NCBI GenBank assembly: GCA_902615025.1
Contig: CACMNV010000003.1
Span: 1-64,000, forward strand
Length of the DNA stretch: 64,000 bases
Reading direction: 5' to 3'
DNA from: an uncultured SAR116 cluster alpha proteobacterium
Lineage (GTDB): Bacteria > Pseudomonadota > Alphaproteobacteria > Puniceispirillales > Marisalimonadaceae
The notes below the pieces were generated by a model. It made no database searches. It was not told where the DNA came from and saw nothing but the letters and a program-made list of their open reading frames with translations. This document shows positions 26,939-34,963 of this stretch, one piece after another; within the stretch, counting starts at the first letter, position 1, and every line of letters begins with the position of its first letter. The position numbers and the translations under genes are program-made.

Positions 26939-28264
26939 TTAAAGTTTAAGACCTGAGAAGTATTCTGACTTATTATAAATATCCAAACAAAAATTTGATA
27001 AAAACCTATCTTTGAAAGGATGACCACACAAAAGAATTCCAACTGGCATTTTATTATCATCTAAACCAGTCGAACAACTAACAATAGGTCCTGACAAAGC
27101 TGTCCATGGGGCAATATATTTTGGTTCTCCTGTACTTTCTAGACCAACAGGAGCTGAATTTGGAATAGCAGGAAAAATAAAAATCGTATTTTTATTAAAA
27201 GAAGAAAAGAATTTATTTATAGATTTATTAAGTTTTGATTTGGTTTCTGTATATTTTTCAATGTCTATCTGTAATCCATCTTTTATAATTTGAAGAAGTC
27301 TAGGCCCAATTAATTCTTCAGGATGATTAAGTAAAAATTGTAAATTTTTTCCTGTTTCATAAATTAACATTTCCCAATGCAAATCTAATAAATCGTTAAA
27401 CTTCACTGGAGACACTTTTTCTTCAACATTAAAACCTAGTCCTTGTAACATAGACTTAGTCTCTTCAATTTGTTTTGATACATTAGGATTAATATCTGAC
27501 GTTAATTCATCTGTTATGCTAATTATATTCACATCATTCTTATCCAAAGATTTCAAAGGTAACTTGTCATTTAATGACACAGAGTTATAGCCATAACATG
27601 CGTCTGCTATTGACCATCCATAAAATCCAGGTGTGTCAAAAGACGGAGCTAATGGAGATATACCATAAGTAGTTATTGTACCGTTTGTGGGCTTAAAGGC
27701 TGAGATGCCACAATAAATTGCAGGTCTATTTACAGATGCCATGGTTTGGGTTCCAACTGACATTGGGACTGTTCCACTTGCAACAGATGAACCAGATCCA
27801 CTACTCGATCCACCTGGTGTATGATTTGGGTTATGTGGATTTCTTGCTGGAGATGGATCATAAAATGCAAATTCAGTTGTATGGGTTTTACCCAAAATAA
27901 TTGCTCCAGCAGACCTTAAAGCTAAAACAACACCAGAATCTAATTTTGAAACTTCTGTATCTCTAAAAGCCTTACAATTAAATTCAGTTTTAAATCCTTC
28001 AACATAAATGATATCCTTAATCCCTACAGGAATGCCGTGAAGAGGGCCTAAAATATTATTATCTATTACTTGTTGCTCTCTTAATTTTGCTGTTTCAATA
28101 GCTTTTTCAAAATCATAGCTCTTCCATTGTTCAATATCTTTTTGTGTATCGTTAATTCTATTTATGTAGCTATTGATTAGATCAACAGGAGAGAGTTTTT
28201 TATCTTTGATGTCATTAAATAAATCTTGAAGATTGCCAGGATTTTTTACAAAATTTGAAGACAT
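26939..28264 (-). CDS. Amidase, amidase-signature family
   Basis: A 441-aa Ser-cisSer-Lys amidase. The catalytic Lys is in GIPVGIKDIIYVEG (about 86), the cis-Ser in GGSSSGSGSSVASGTVPM (about 155-160), and the nucleophile Ser in the GTQTMASVNRPA segment (about 180). Several positions differ from GatA (canonical GTDTGGSIRxPA), and no gatB/gatC is nearby, so it is a free amidase rather than the tRNA amidotransferase subunit. It follows the ABC importer genes by 14 bases and is probably their last gene, suggesting that the imported solute is an amide or that the enzyme acts on its product. Confidence 0.85.
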   Translation of the reverse strand: MSSNFVKNPGNLQDLFNDIKDKKLSPVDLINSYINRINDTQKDIEQWKSYDFEKAIETAKLREQQVIDNNILGPLHGIPVGIKDIIYVEGFKTEFNCKAFRDTEVSKLDSGVVLALRSAGAIILGKTHTTEFAFYDPSPARNPHNPNHTPGGSSSGSGSSVASGTVPMSVGTQTMASVNRPAIYCGISAFKPTNGTITTYGISPLAPSFDTPGFYGWSIADACYGYNSVSLNDKLPLKSLDKNDVNIISITDELTSDINPNVSKQIEETKSMLQGLGFNVEEKVSPVKFNDLLDLHWEMLIYETGKNLQFLLNHPEELIGPRLLQIIKDGLQIDIEKYTETKSKLNKSINKFFSSFNKNTIFIFPAIPNSAPVGLESTGEPKYIAPWTALSGPIVSCSTGLDDNKMPVGILLCGHPFKDRFLSNFCLDIYNKSEYFSGLKL

Positions 28265-28278
28265 TTTTTTTCCTATAA

Positions 28279-28977
28279 TTAAGTGGATACACCAAGAAAT
28301 TTTAAAGTGAGTTTTTTATTTTTAGATAGTTCTTCAGACTTTCCTTCAAATACTATTTCTCCTTGATCTAAAATATAAACTCTATCAGCTACATCCAAAG
28401 CAGTTTGAAGATTTTGTTCAACAAGAATAATACTCATACCCTCTTTTTTTAATTTAATAAGCATTTCTTTTACGTCTTCAACAATCATTGGAGCCAGTCC
28501 TTGAGAAGGTTCATCTAACATTATAACAGATGGATTAATTACCAAAGATCTTCCAATCGCGAGCATTTGTTGTTCACCACCAGATAGTGAATTACCATTT
28601 CTAAATTTCAATTTTTCAAGTTTTGGAAAAAGTTGAAAAACATCATCAATATTCCATTTAGAATGTTTTAAATGAAATATTTTTAAATTCTCATATGCTG
28701 TTAATGTTGAAAATATACCTCTGCTTGCTGGGACAAAAGAAATTCCTTTTTTAGCAACTTCATGAGGCTCGAAATTTGTGATTTCTTCACCTTTTAAAAC
28801 TACACTTCCATCACTTGAATGAGCAAGACCCATAATACTTTTAATTGTCGTTGTTTTTCCAGCACCGTTTCTTCCTAAAATACTAATGATCTCACCTTCA
28901 TTCACATTTAAGCTAACACCTTTTAACATGTGTACGAGACCGTAGTATGTATGTAAATTTTTTATTTCTAAATGCAT
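28279..28977 (-). CDS. livF: Branched-chain-type ABC transporter ATP-binding protein LivF-like
   Basis: Second ATPase of a HAAT-family importer, 232 aa. Walker A GRNGAGKTTTIKSIMGL, signature LSGGEQQMLAIGRSL, Walker B VIMLDEPSQGLAP and LVEQNLQTALDVADRVY are typical of LivF. It abuts the LivG gene with a one-base overlap. The substrate is set by the binding protein and is not known; LivF-like is a family statement, not evidence for leucine. Confidence 0.92.
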   Translation of the reverse strand: MHLEIKNLHTYYGLVHMLKGVSLNVNEGEIISILGRNGAGKTTTIKSIMGLAHSSDGSVVLKGEEITNFEPHEVAKKGISFVPASRGIFSTLTAYENLKIFHLKHSKWNIDDVFQLFPKLEKLKFRNGNSLSGGEQQMLAIGRSLVINPSVIMLDEPSQGLAPMIVEDVKEMLIKLKKEGMSIILVEQNLQTALDVADRVYILDQGEIVFEGKSEELSKNKKLTLKFLGVST

Positions 28978-29723
28978 TATTTTCTTCCTAAGTAAGCATC
29001 TTGAACTTTTTTACTATTTTTAATTTTATTAGGAGAACCTTCTTCTATTTTTTCCCCAAAATTTAAAACAGTAATTATTTTAGAAATTTCCATAACAATA
29101 TGCATTTTATGTTCTATTAATAATATTGTATATTTTTTGGAAAGTTGCCTGATAAGCTCAGTCATTTCAACAGTAGCTTCTGGCGCAAGACCTTGTGTTG
29201 GTTCGTCTAATAATAATAAATCAGGTTTAGCTCCAAGTGTAATAGCCATCTCTAACATACGTTGTTGTCCATGTGATAGTTCTTCGGCTTTATCGTCAAT
29301 TTTATGGGATAGTCCAACGTCACTTACAATTTTTTTTGTTTCTTTATCAATAGCTTCAAAGTCATTCATTGATTTGAAAAGATCGATTTTACTTTTATGA
29401 CTACATGAAAAGATCGATGCCCATACATTTTCTTTTACCGTTAATTTTGGAAAAACATTTGTTATTTGGAAACATTTGGCAATACCCATATGAGGTAATT
29501 TATAACTTTCAAAGCCAGTAATATCTTTATCTTTATAATATACGTAACCATCAGATGGAGGAATTACACCAGAAATCATATTAAAAAATGTTGATTTACC
29601 TGCTCCATTAGGGCCAATGATAGAATGTATTGTTCCTTCTTCTACTTCAATACTTATATTAGAAACAGCAGAGACATTTCCAAAATTTTTAGTTAAGTTT
29701 TGTATTTTTAATATCTTGTTCAT
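28977..29723 (-). CDS. livG: Branched-chain-type ABC transporter ATP-binding protein LivG-like
   Basis: First ATPase of the importer. The ORF track starts at 29780, but the first 19 residues there (MNYLKTFSKSIKQF) are only the livM 3' end read in another frame; the ATG giving MNKILKIQNLTKNFG at 29723 fits LivG and leaves a 35-base overlap with livM. Walker A GPNGAGKSTFFNMISG, signature LSHGQQRMLEMAITL and Walker B LLLLDEPTQGLAP are complete. The YRK-like C-terminal VQDAYLGRK is the usual LivG end. Confidence 0.92.
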   Translation of the reverse strand: MNKILKIQNLTKNFGNVSAVSNISIEVEEGTIHSIIGPNGAGKSTFFNMISGVIPPSDGYVYYKDKDITGFESYKLPHMGIAKCFQITNVFPKLTVKENVWASIFSCSHKSKIDLFKSMNDFEAIDKETKKIVSDVGLSHKIDDKAEELSHGQQRMLEMAITLGAKPDLLLLDEPTQGLAPEATVEMTELIRQLSKKYTILLIEHKMHIVMEISKIITVLNFGEKIEEGSPNKIKNSKKVQDAYLGRK

Positions 29724-30648
29724 GTTCCGTTTTTCTTGAAATTGCTTTATACTTTTTGAAAAGGTTTTCAAGTAATTCACTCATACCCCCTCTAAAGTAT
29801 AAAACTACAATTGCAAATATCACTCCCATAATTAACGGCCATCTCGCCCAAATAATTGAGAAAGTATCAGACAACCAAATATATCCAACCACACCAATAA
29901 GAGGTCCAAGGAAACTACCAACTCCTCCAAAAAGTGTCATAAAAATTATATCTCCAGATTTAAGCCAATGAATTTGATCAATGGGTACCATACTATGAAT
30001 TAATACATAGAGAGATCCTGCTAATCCTGTAAATGTGCTCGCTATAGAAAATGATATTAACTTATAATATCTTACGTTATAACCTATCGCTTCTGCTCTA
30101 CTTGCATTTTCTCTAATAAGTTTAAAAATCAAACCCAATGGTGATGTAACGATTTTGTACAATGCTAAGACAGCTAGTAAAAACATTATCGCGGTAAAAA
30201 TATAAAATGTTAGTTGAGAGTCTATATAAGTAGGTCTTTCAACACCCACAAGGCCATCTTCACCTCCGGTAACTTCAGTCCAAACATATGCTATAAAATA
30301 AAACATTTGATTAAAAGCAAATGTTAGACAAATAAAATATAGGCCCTCTCGTTTAACACAAAAATAACCAACAAATAAAGAAATTATAAAAGAACCTAAA
30401 GTTGCTACAGGTATGGCTAAAAATAGAGGGAACCCACCCAGTAGCATTAATCCAGATATGTAAGCTGATGTCCCAAAAAACAATGCTTGTCCAAAAGATA
30501 GCATACCAGTGTAACCCAACATAATATTTGTAGAAATTGCTACAATGCCAAAAATTAACATCTCTGTAATAGTTGCATTAGGAAATAGAAAAGGACCTAC
30601 AAACAAAAATATTATTAATGCTATAAAACTATATTTATTTTGTATCAT
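29689..30648 (-). CDS. livM: Branched-chain-type ABC transporter permease LivM-like
   Basis: A 319-aa permease with about eight membrane segments. It has the family segments NIMLGYTGMLSFGQALFFG near the N-terminus, FIRENASRAEAIGYN-like LIRENASRAEAIGYNVRYYK (EAA-type loop), and FGGVGSFLGPLIGVVGY. Its gene overlaps livG by 35 bases and livH by four bases, all in one operon. The C-terminal tail is basic and charged (ISRKTEHEQD), typical of the cytoplasmic end. Confidence 0.92.
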   Translation of the reverse strand: MIQNKYSFIALIIFLFVGPFLFPNATITEMLIFGIVAISTNIMLGYTGMLSFGQALFFGTSAYISGLMLLGGFPLFLAIPVATLGSFIISLFVGYFCVKREGLYFICLTFAFNQMFYFIAYVWTEVTGGEDGLVGVERPTYIDSQLTFYIFTAIMFLLAVLALYKIVTSPLGLIFKLIRENASRAEAIGYNVRYYKLISFSIASTFTGLAGSLYVLIHSMVPIDQIHWLKSGDIIFMTLFGGVGSFLGPLIGVVGYIWLSDTFSIIWARWPLIMGVIFAIVVLYFRGGMSELLENLFKKYKAISRKTEHEQDIKNTKLN

Positions 30649-31505
30649 CTCACACCAAAAAGACCTTGAGGTCTAAAAATTATTGTTAAGCCCATCATCA
30701 CATATATCACAACATTTGTTGCTTCTGGAAACCATATGGTAGCCGCTCCTTGTGATAGTCCAATTAAAATTCCTGCAATTATAGCTCCCGGTATACTTCC
30801 CAAGCCTGCAACTACAACAACCACAAAACATATTGGTAAGATATCTAAACCCATCGATGGAGTAAGTCCCATAATTGGAGCAGAGAGGGCGCCAGCTAAG
30901 CCAGCTAGATAAGCACCTAAACCAAATGTATATAAGAAAACCATATTTACGTTAATTCCTAGAACTTTGACCATATCTCTATTCTCAATTCCTGCTCTCA
31001 GAATTGCTCCTAAATTAGTTTTGGTTAAAAATAAATAAAGACAAATTATCATAAAAAACGCAAAACATATCAAAACTAACCTATATTTTGGATATATTAA
31101 AAATCCAAGATCTATAGCACCACTTAAACTTGGAGGTGCTAAAAGAGAAAAACCAATTGGACCCCAAAATATTATAATAATTTCTTGTATTATAAGAGCA
31201 CATGCGAATAAGAATAAGAGCTGGTAATCGTGATGCGCATGATACAACCTTCGGACTCCTTGACTTTCTAAAATAAACCCAACCAAAACAACTAAAAGAG
31301 GCGATAAAAACATTGCAAAATAAAAAGAACCTGTAATTTTGGCAATAGTATAGGCAAAATATGCACCTAAAGCATACAGAACACCATGAGCAAAATTAGG
31401 TATGTTTAGTACTCCTAATATTAATGTCAAGCCGACACCAACCAGAGCGTATAACATGCCAAGTCCTAAGCCGTTTAAAATTTGAGATATAATCAAAAAG
31501 GTCAT
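30645..31505 (-). CDS. livH: Branched-chain-type ABC transporter permease LivH-like
   Basis: A 286-aa permease with about eight membrane segments. Family motifs are LNGLGLGMLYALVGVGLTLI, LGVLNIPNFAHGVLYALGAY and the coupling loop RAGIENRDMVKVLGIN, followed by VVVAGLGSIPGAIIAGILIG. It starts 61 bases after the binding-protein gene, with a stem-loop in the gap, and overlaps livM by four bases. Confidence 0.92.
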   Translation of the reverse strand: MTFLIISQILNGLGLGMLYALVGVGLTLILGVLNIPNFAHGVLYALGAYFAYTIAKITGSFYFAMFLSPLLVVLVGFILESQGVRRLYHAHHDYQLLFLFACALIIQEIIIIFWGPIGFSLLAPPSLSGAIDLGFLIYPKYRLVLICFAFFMIICLYLFLTKTNLGAILRAGIENRDMVKVLGINVNMVFLYTFGLGAYLAGLAGALSAPIMGLTPSMGLDILPICFVVVVVAGLGSIPGAIIAGILIGLSQGAATIWFPEATNVVIYVMMGLTIIFRPQGLFGVR

Positions 31506-31525
31506 AATATTCTTTTAAAAGTTTA

Positions 31526-31547
31526 AGACGGCATGAAAATGCCGTCT
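31526..31547 (-). promoter_or_regulatory. Intercistronic stem-loop between the binding-protein gene and livH
   Basis: A perfect 9-bp stem AGACGGCAT / ATGCCGTCT with a 4-base loop lies in the 61-base gap. On the minus strand, the transcribed one, it is followed only by TAAACTTTT, so it would terminate weakly if at all; on the plus strand a short T run follows. As in the pst operon, the likely role is to stabilise the binding-protein segment of the message or to reduce read-through into the permease genes. G+C-rich content stands out sharply from the surrounding AT-rich DNA. Confidence 0.78.
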
Positions 31548-31566
31548 CTTTTTATAGTATTAATGC

Positions 31567-32790
31567 TTAAAATGATCCAATATCTTCGCACATATTAATA
31601 TTCTTTGGCTGTTCAGTAGAACTTACATCTACAACTTCAGCCATGTCATATTCATTTTTCATATCATTTTTCTTCTTAGTCTGAAGTACAAAAAATGGAC
31701 GAACAGTCTGATGATTTCTACCTCTAATTTCAAAATCACCCACAAAGTTCTTTCCTTTATGTTCTTCTAGAGCAGTTATGACCTTTTGAGGTTCTGTACT
31801 ACCAGATTTTTGCATACCTAATAAAGTCATTTTCATAAGACCATATCCTGCTGCACCTGCATATCCAGGAGGAACACCTTTGAATTTCTTTTTGTAAGCC
31901 TCAACAAACTTTTTATTATCAGGATTATCTATAGTGTAATAATAGTTAGAGCCAACAATAAGATTTTCCCTAGCTGCAGGGTCAAGTTGGATCAGCTCTT
32001 CAAAGCCAGAAGACCAAGACATTATGACCGGTTTCTTTGGCGTAAAACCAAAGTTATTTAATTGTCTAACTGCTGAAATGGCATCTAAACCAAAGTTAAT
32101 CATATAGACCGCATCTGGATTTTTTGACATAGCCTTAGTGATAAATGTTGAATATTCTCTGTGACCTAATGGATGTCTATCTACACCTACAACTTCTAAG
32201 CCATATTTTGGTGCTAAACTTTCAACATATTTTTGTAATGTCCATCCAAAAGCATAGTCAACTACAAATAAATATATTTTTTTTGCATTAGGATTAGCTT
32301 TTTTAAAGATTTTTAGATCTGCATCCATAGCGGTCCATGCATTTGCCGCCCACATAAAAGCATATTTGTGACATTTTTTTCCTGAAATGTCCTCTGTACC
32401 ACCAGAAAAATAATACATAACTTTATTTTTCTTTGCTACTTCAGTTACTGCTAATGCTACGCCTGAAGACCATGGTCCAATAATAAATTTTACACCTTCC
32501 GTATCTATAGCTTCTTGCGCTCTTCTGGCAGCAGGACCAGCTTTGGTTTCACTATCTCTAGTAACATATTTTATTTTTTTTCCGTTGATTGTATAATTTA
32601 CTTCTTCAAGAGCTATTCTTGCTCCTTGATCTGTTAATTTCCCAGAATCTGCATAAGGACCACTAAATGGAAATAATCCTAAAATATTAACAGTATCTGA
32701 CAATGATAGACTTGACGAAATTGAAAATAAAATACTAAAAAATATAGTCGTCATTTTCAATCTTAAGCCATAAAGGAATGATACCTTCAT
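31567..32790 (-). CDS. ABC transporter substrate-binding protein, type 1 periplasmic (branched-chain/amide class)
   Basis: The periplasmic receptor of the importer, 407 aa. A basic start and hydrophobic stretch TTIFFSILFSISSSLSL form a signal peptide; the exact ATG (residue 1 or residue 13) is uncertain. The mature part begins VNILGLFPFSGPYADSGKL and has FIIGPWSSGVALAVTEVAKK, the usual type 1 fold segments, and MNFGLDAISAVRQLNNFG. The class binds branched-chain amino acids, urea, amides or aromatic acids; the ligand cannot be read from sequence. It heads the operon, separated from livH by a stem-loop. Confidence 0.88.
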   Translation of the reverse strand: MKVSFLYGLRLKMTTIFFSILFSISSSLSLSDTVNILGLFPFSGPYADSGKLTDQGARIALEEVNYTINGKKIKYVTRDSETKAGPAARRAQEAIDTEGVKFIIGPWSSGVALAVTEVAKKNKVMYYFSGGTEDISGKKCHKYAFMWAANAWTAMDADLKIFKKANPNAKKIYLFVVDYAFGWTLQKYVESLAPKYGLEVVGVDRHPLGHREYSTFITKAMSKNPDAVYMINFGLDAISAVRQLNNFGFTPKKPVIMSWSSGFEELIQLDPAARENLIVGSNYYYTIDNPDNKKFVEAYKKKFKGVPPGYAGAAGYGLMKMTLLGMQKSGSTEPQKVITALEEHKGKNFVGDFEIRGRNHQTVRPFFVLQTKKKNDMKNEYDMAEVVDVSSTEQPKNINMCEDIGSF

Positions 32791-33079
32791 AAATTTCTCC
32801 TTCTTAATTAATTAACTTATTACTTAAAGAGTTTAAGTAATTTACGTTAGTAGTAATAGTCTGACGTGATATCACATACTCTGCAAATAAGAATCTTAAA
32901 ATTTTAATTTTTGGCTAAATAATAGACAATTTCAGGATTTTATTCTAATAAATCTTTTTTTAAAGATTACAAAGAACAGAATATATATCTATTTACTGTA
33001 CTTAACACGTTTAGAGTAATTAATATTTTAACCATTTACCTTTAGCTTATGAACATGTAAAAATTCGTCATATCTACTA
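32791..33079. other. Non-coding stretch upstream of the ABC binding-protein gene
   Basis: About 290 very AT-rich bases with no ORF of note. The first part must hold the promoter of the ABC operon on the minus strand, and TTAATTAATTAA-type runs near 32805-32820 are present, but no operator could be recognised. The stretch grades into the arsJ remnant at about 33075. No tRNA, riboswitch or repeat was seen in it. Confidence 0.5.
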
Positions 33080-33409
33080 TACCAGTACCATCTTTATTCT
33101 TTTTGACTTAAATTACATCCATACAATGTAAATTTTAATTTAATTATTACGATTATAATTTTATTAGTTTTTTGTTTATTCTTTGCAATAAATTCGTCTC
33201 TTCATTCCTTTTTAATTTTAAAATTCACAAATAAAAAAAGAATCACTTTAGATGTTGGCTTCTATTAAATGGCGAATGCTGCAGGAAGATTAATTGGTAC
33301 TTTATTTTCTGGATAATCATATACATTCGGTGGAATAGAGTTTTGTTTGTTTGTTAGTTCTGTTTTTCTATTAATTAATAGATTAAGCATAAATAAATTA
33401 GAAAATTAA
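33075..33409 (+). pseudogene. arsJ: Decayed C-terminal fragment of arsJ
   Basis: This stretch matches the 3' end of the intact arsJ gene (about 25670-26000) base for base over long runs, by eye above 80 percent identity. Shared segments include TTTGCAATAAATTC, TCTTCATTCCTTTTTAAT and AATGCTGCAGGAAGATTA. The copy is dead: the codon for Tyr in the GFYYMSNAAG region is TAA, the Leu in FSGLSYTFGG is TAA, and there is at least one small indel near 33106. Its own stop is TAA at 33407-33409. The 5' two thirds of the gene and any GAPDH gene are gone. Confidence 0.88.
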
Positions 33410-33460
33410 ATAATATCATAATGATTTTGCTTAAGTAGGATTTATTTGATAAATTTTATT

Positions 33461-34009
33461 ATGTCTAAATATTGTCCAACATGGATCATTGATTGCATTA
33501 TTGCAGAAGCCTCAATCGACTTTATTGAACTTGAAGTTGGGTTAGAATTTATATCTAAAAAATATACTGAGGGCATTAGAAATATTTATGATGATGTAGA
33601 AAATGTAAATATTTATGAAGGCGTAAAAAGGATGGTAGAATTTTGCGTCAGCGAAGAACTAAATGAAAATTCTAATATAATATTATCTCAATTTTCATAT
33701 TATAAGTTTTATTTTGTTAATAAAAATACTCAAAGAAATTTTTCGACTCTATTTAGCAATCCCTTTTTTTCTAAAGTACCTCGTTTCATTACTGAAGAGG
33801 ATACACTTAAAAATTTTTATTCATTTTTAAAAATTTACAAAAAATTTAAGTTTGTTCATTATAAAGAAGGTTGGTGTCTAAAAACACAAGATGAAAATGA
33901 AGATTTAAAAAATCTAGCATCTCAGCCTCTATCAGAAGATATTTTACAAACGTTAGTTGATGTAAAGAAAGATCAAGAATTTCAATCTGATTGGTTTAAA
34001 AAAAAATAG
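33461..34009 (+). CDS. Hypothetical protein
   Basis: A 182-aa protein if started at the ATG giving MSKYCPTWIIDC; the ORF track uses a TTG five codons earlier. It is not recognised. It is soluble, rich in Phe/Tyr/Lys/Glu, with no signal peptide, membrane segment or metal motif. Helical stretches around IEASIDFIELEVGLEFIS and a Phe-rich middle (RNFSTLFSNPFFSKVPRF) are the main visible features. Composition matches the AT-rich genome. It lies between the arsJ remnant and an exported protein gene, in the accessory part of the window. Confidence 0.6.
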   Translation: MSKYCPTWIIDCIIAEASIDFIELEVGLEFISKKYTEGIRNIYDDVENVNIYEGVKRMVEFCVSEELNENSNIILSQFSYYKFYFVNKNTQRNFSTLFSNPFFSKVPRFITEEDTLKNFYSFLKIYKKFKFVHYKEGWCLKTQDENEDLKNLASQPLSEDILQTLVDVKKDQEFQSDWFKKK

Positions 34010-34059
34010 ATATATAAAAGATTAATTAATATAATTATGACTTAATTTACCCACATTAA

Positions 34060-34578
34060 TTACATCTTGTTATTTTCATAGTTAGTTTTATAGATATCCG
34101 TCAAACCCTTAATTAATTCAGAGTATTTTTTTTTAAAATTTTGTAAACTTGATAGTTCACATTTGTGAACAAATTGGGTTTTACCTTTATAATTTGAAAT
34201 TAAATCTAATGAAACTCTATTTAATTCCTTTTTATTACTTCTTTCTCTAAACTTTAAATCATCAATAAGCAAAATCTTTTTTTCTTCAAACAAATATTTT
34301 CCATTGTTAGTTACATCTATAAATATTTTGAAATCAGCTTCATCGAAGGTAATTTTGACTGCAGTTTCAATAAACTTTCCATTGTTTAAGAAATAAAATG
34401 AAAAATTTTTATGTAAATTTTCTTTTAGTTTTTTATTGTCAAAATTTTGTAAATTTTGCTTTTGATTTTCATTTTCCTTTTTGCATATCAAATATGTCTC
34501 ATTTTTAAAAGCAAAACTTTGATTAGAAAAAATTATAAAAATCAAACTTAATAAAAAGGGTTTAATAATTTTTTTCAT
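34060..34578 (-). CDS. Hypothetical exported protein
   Basis: A 172-aa protein with a signal peptide (basic MKKIIK, hydrophobic PFLLSLIFIIFSN, cleavage near SFA at about residue 24). The mature part has two cysteines far apart (YLICKK and HKCELS) that could form a disulfide, and alternating beta-like stretches such as FYFLNNGKFIETAVKITF. No family is recognised. It may be a small periplasmic or lipocalin-like protein, but nothing in the sequence settles that. Confidence 0.6.
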   Translation of the reverse strand: MKKIIKPFLLSLIFIIFSNQSFAFKNETYLICKKENENQKQNLQNFDNKKLKENLHKNFSFYFLNNGKFIETAVKITFDEADFKIFIDVTNNGKYLFEEKKILLIDDLKFRERSNKKELNRVSLDLISNYKGKTQFVHKCELSSLQNFKKKYSELIKGLTDIYKTNYENNKM

Positions 34579-34681
34579 GTAATATTAACGATTAATCAAA
34601 ACTAAAGTTTAATAATTATATCAAAGATTATCAATATTTTTAGGTAAAATAGTATTTGCTCATTTATCTAATAGAAATTAA

Positions 34682-34693
34682 AAATTTGGTCGG
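34682..34693 (+). repeat. 12-bp direct repeat, left copy (candidate attachment site)
   Basis: AAATTTGGTCGG, spanning the 3' CCA end of the decayed tRNA-Pro and four bases beyond it. The identical 12-mer recurs at 38451-38462 at the 3' end of the intact tRNA-Pro. The pair brackets 3.76 kb that contains only the DUF1538 operon. That layout is what site-specific integration into a tRNA 3' end leaves behind, but no integrase remains, so attachment-site status is inferred. Confidence 0.55.
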
Positions 34694-34760
34694 AGCTAAG
34701 ACTTGAACTCCCAAATTTCTTACTCCAAGTCAGGTACACTATCATTGCACGCTATGGAAC
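34687..34760 (-). pseudogene. Decayed tRNA-Pro(UGG)
   Basis: Read on the minus strand this aligns along its whole length with the intact tRNA-Pro at 38456-38532. It keeps the 3' end CTCCGACCA including CCA, the T-arm GGGAGTTCAA and an anticodon loop CTTGGAG whose middle is UGG. The acceptor stem no longer pairs (5' side is TTCCATA-like against GCTCCGA), the anticodon stem 3' side has decayed to TAAGA, and the D-arm has lost GG. It cannot fold into a working tRNA. It marks the low-coordinate edge of the compositionally foreign operon. Confidence 0.75.
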
Positions 34761-34963
34761 TTAAAGCAAAATATTAGTATAATCCCCTACTCTAATCCAT
34801 TATAAATAATTGATATATAATGATAACATTGAAAATTTCTTTGATAACAATTTTTAAGTTTAATAATTTACGTTTATACATATCAAAATAAAATTTATTG
34901 ATTTCATTAATGAATACAGTTATTTATTAGTATTGATTTTATAATTTGTTGTAAGGATCAATT

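Noticed and set aside
26939-28264. GatA subunit of the tRNA amidotransferase
   Set aside because: Nucleophile-loop residues differ from GatA, no gatB or gatC nearby, and it belongs to an ABC importer operon.
34687-34760. A second functional tRNA
   Set aside because: The acceptor and anticodon stems do not pair and the D-arm is broken; called a pseudogene.
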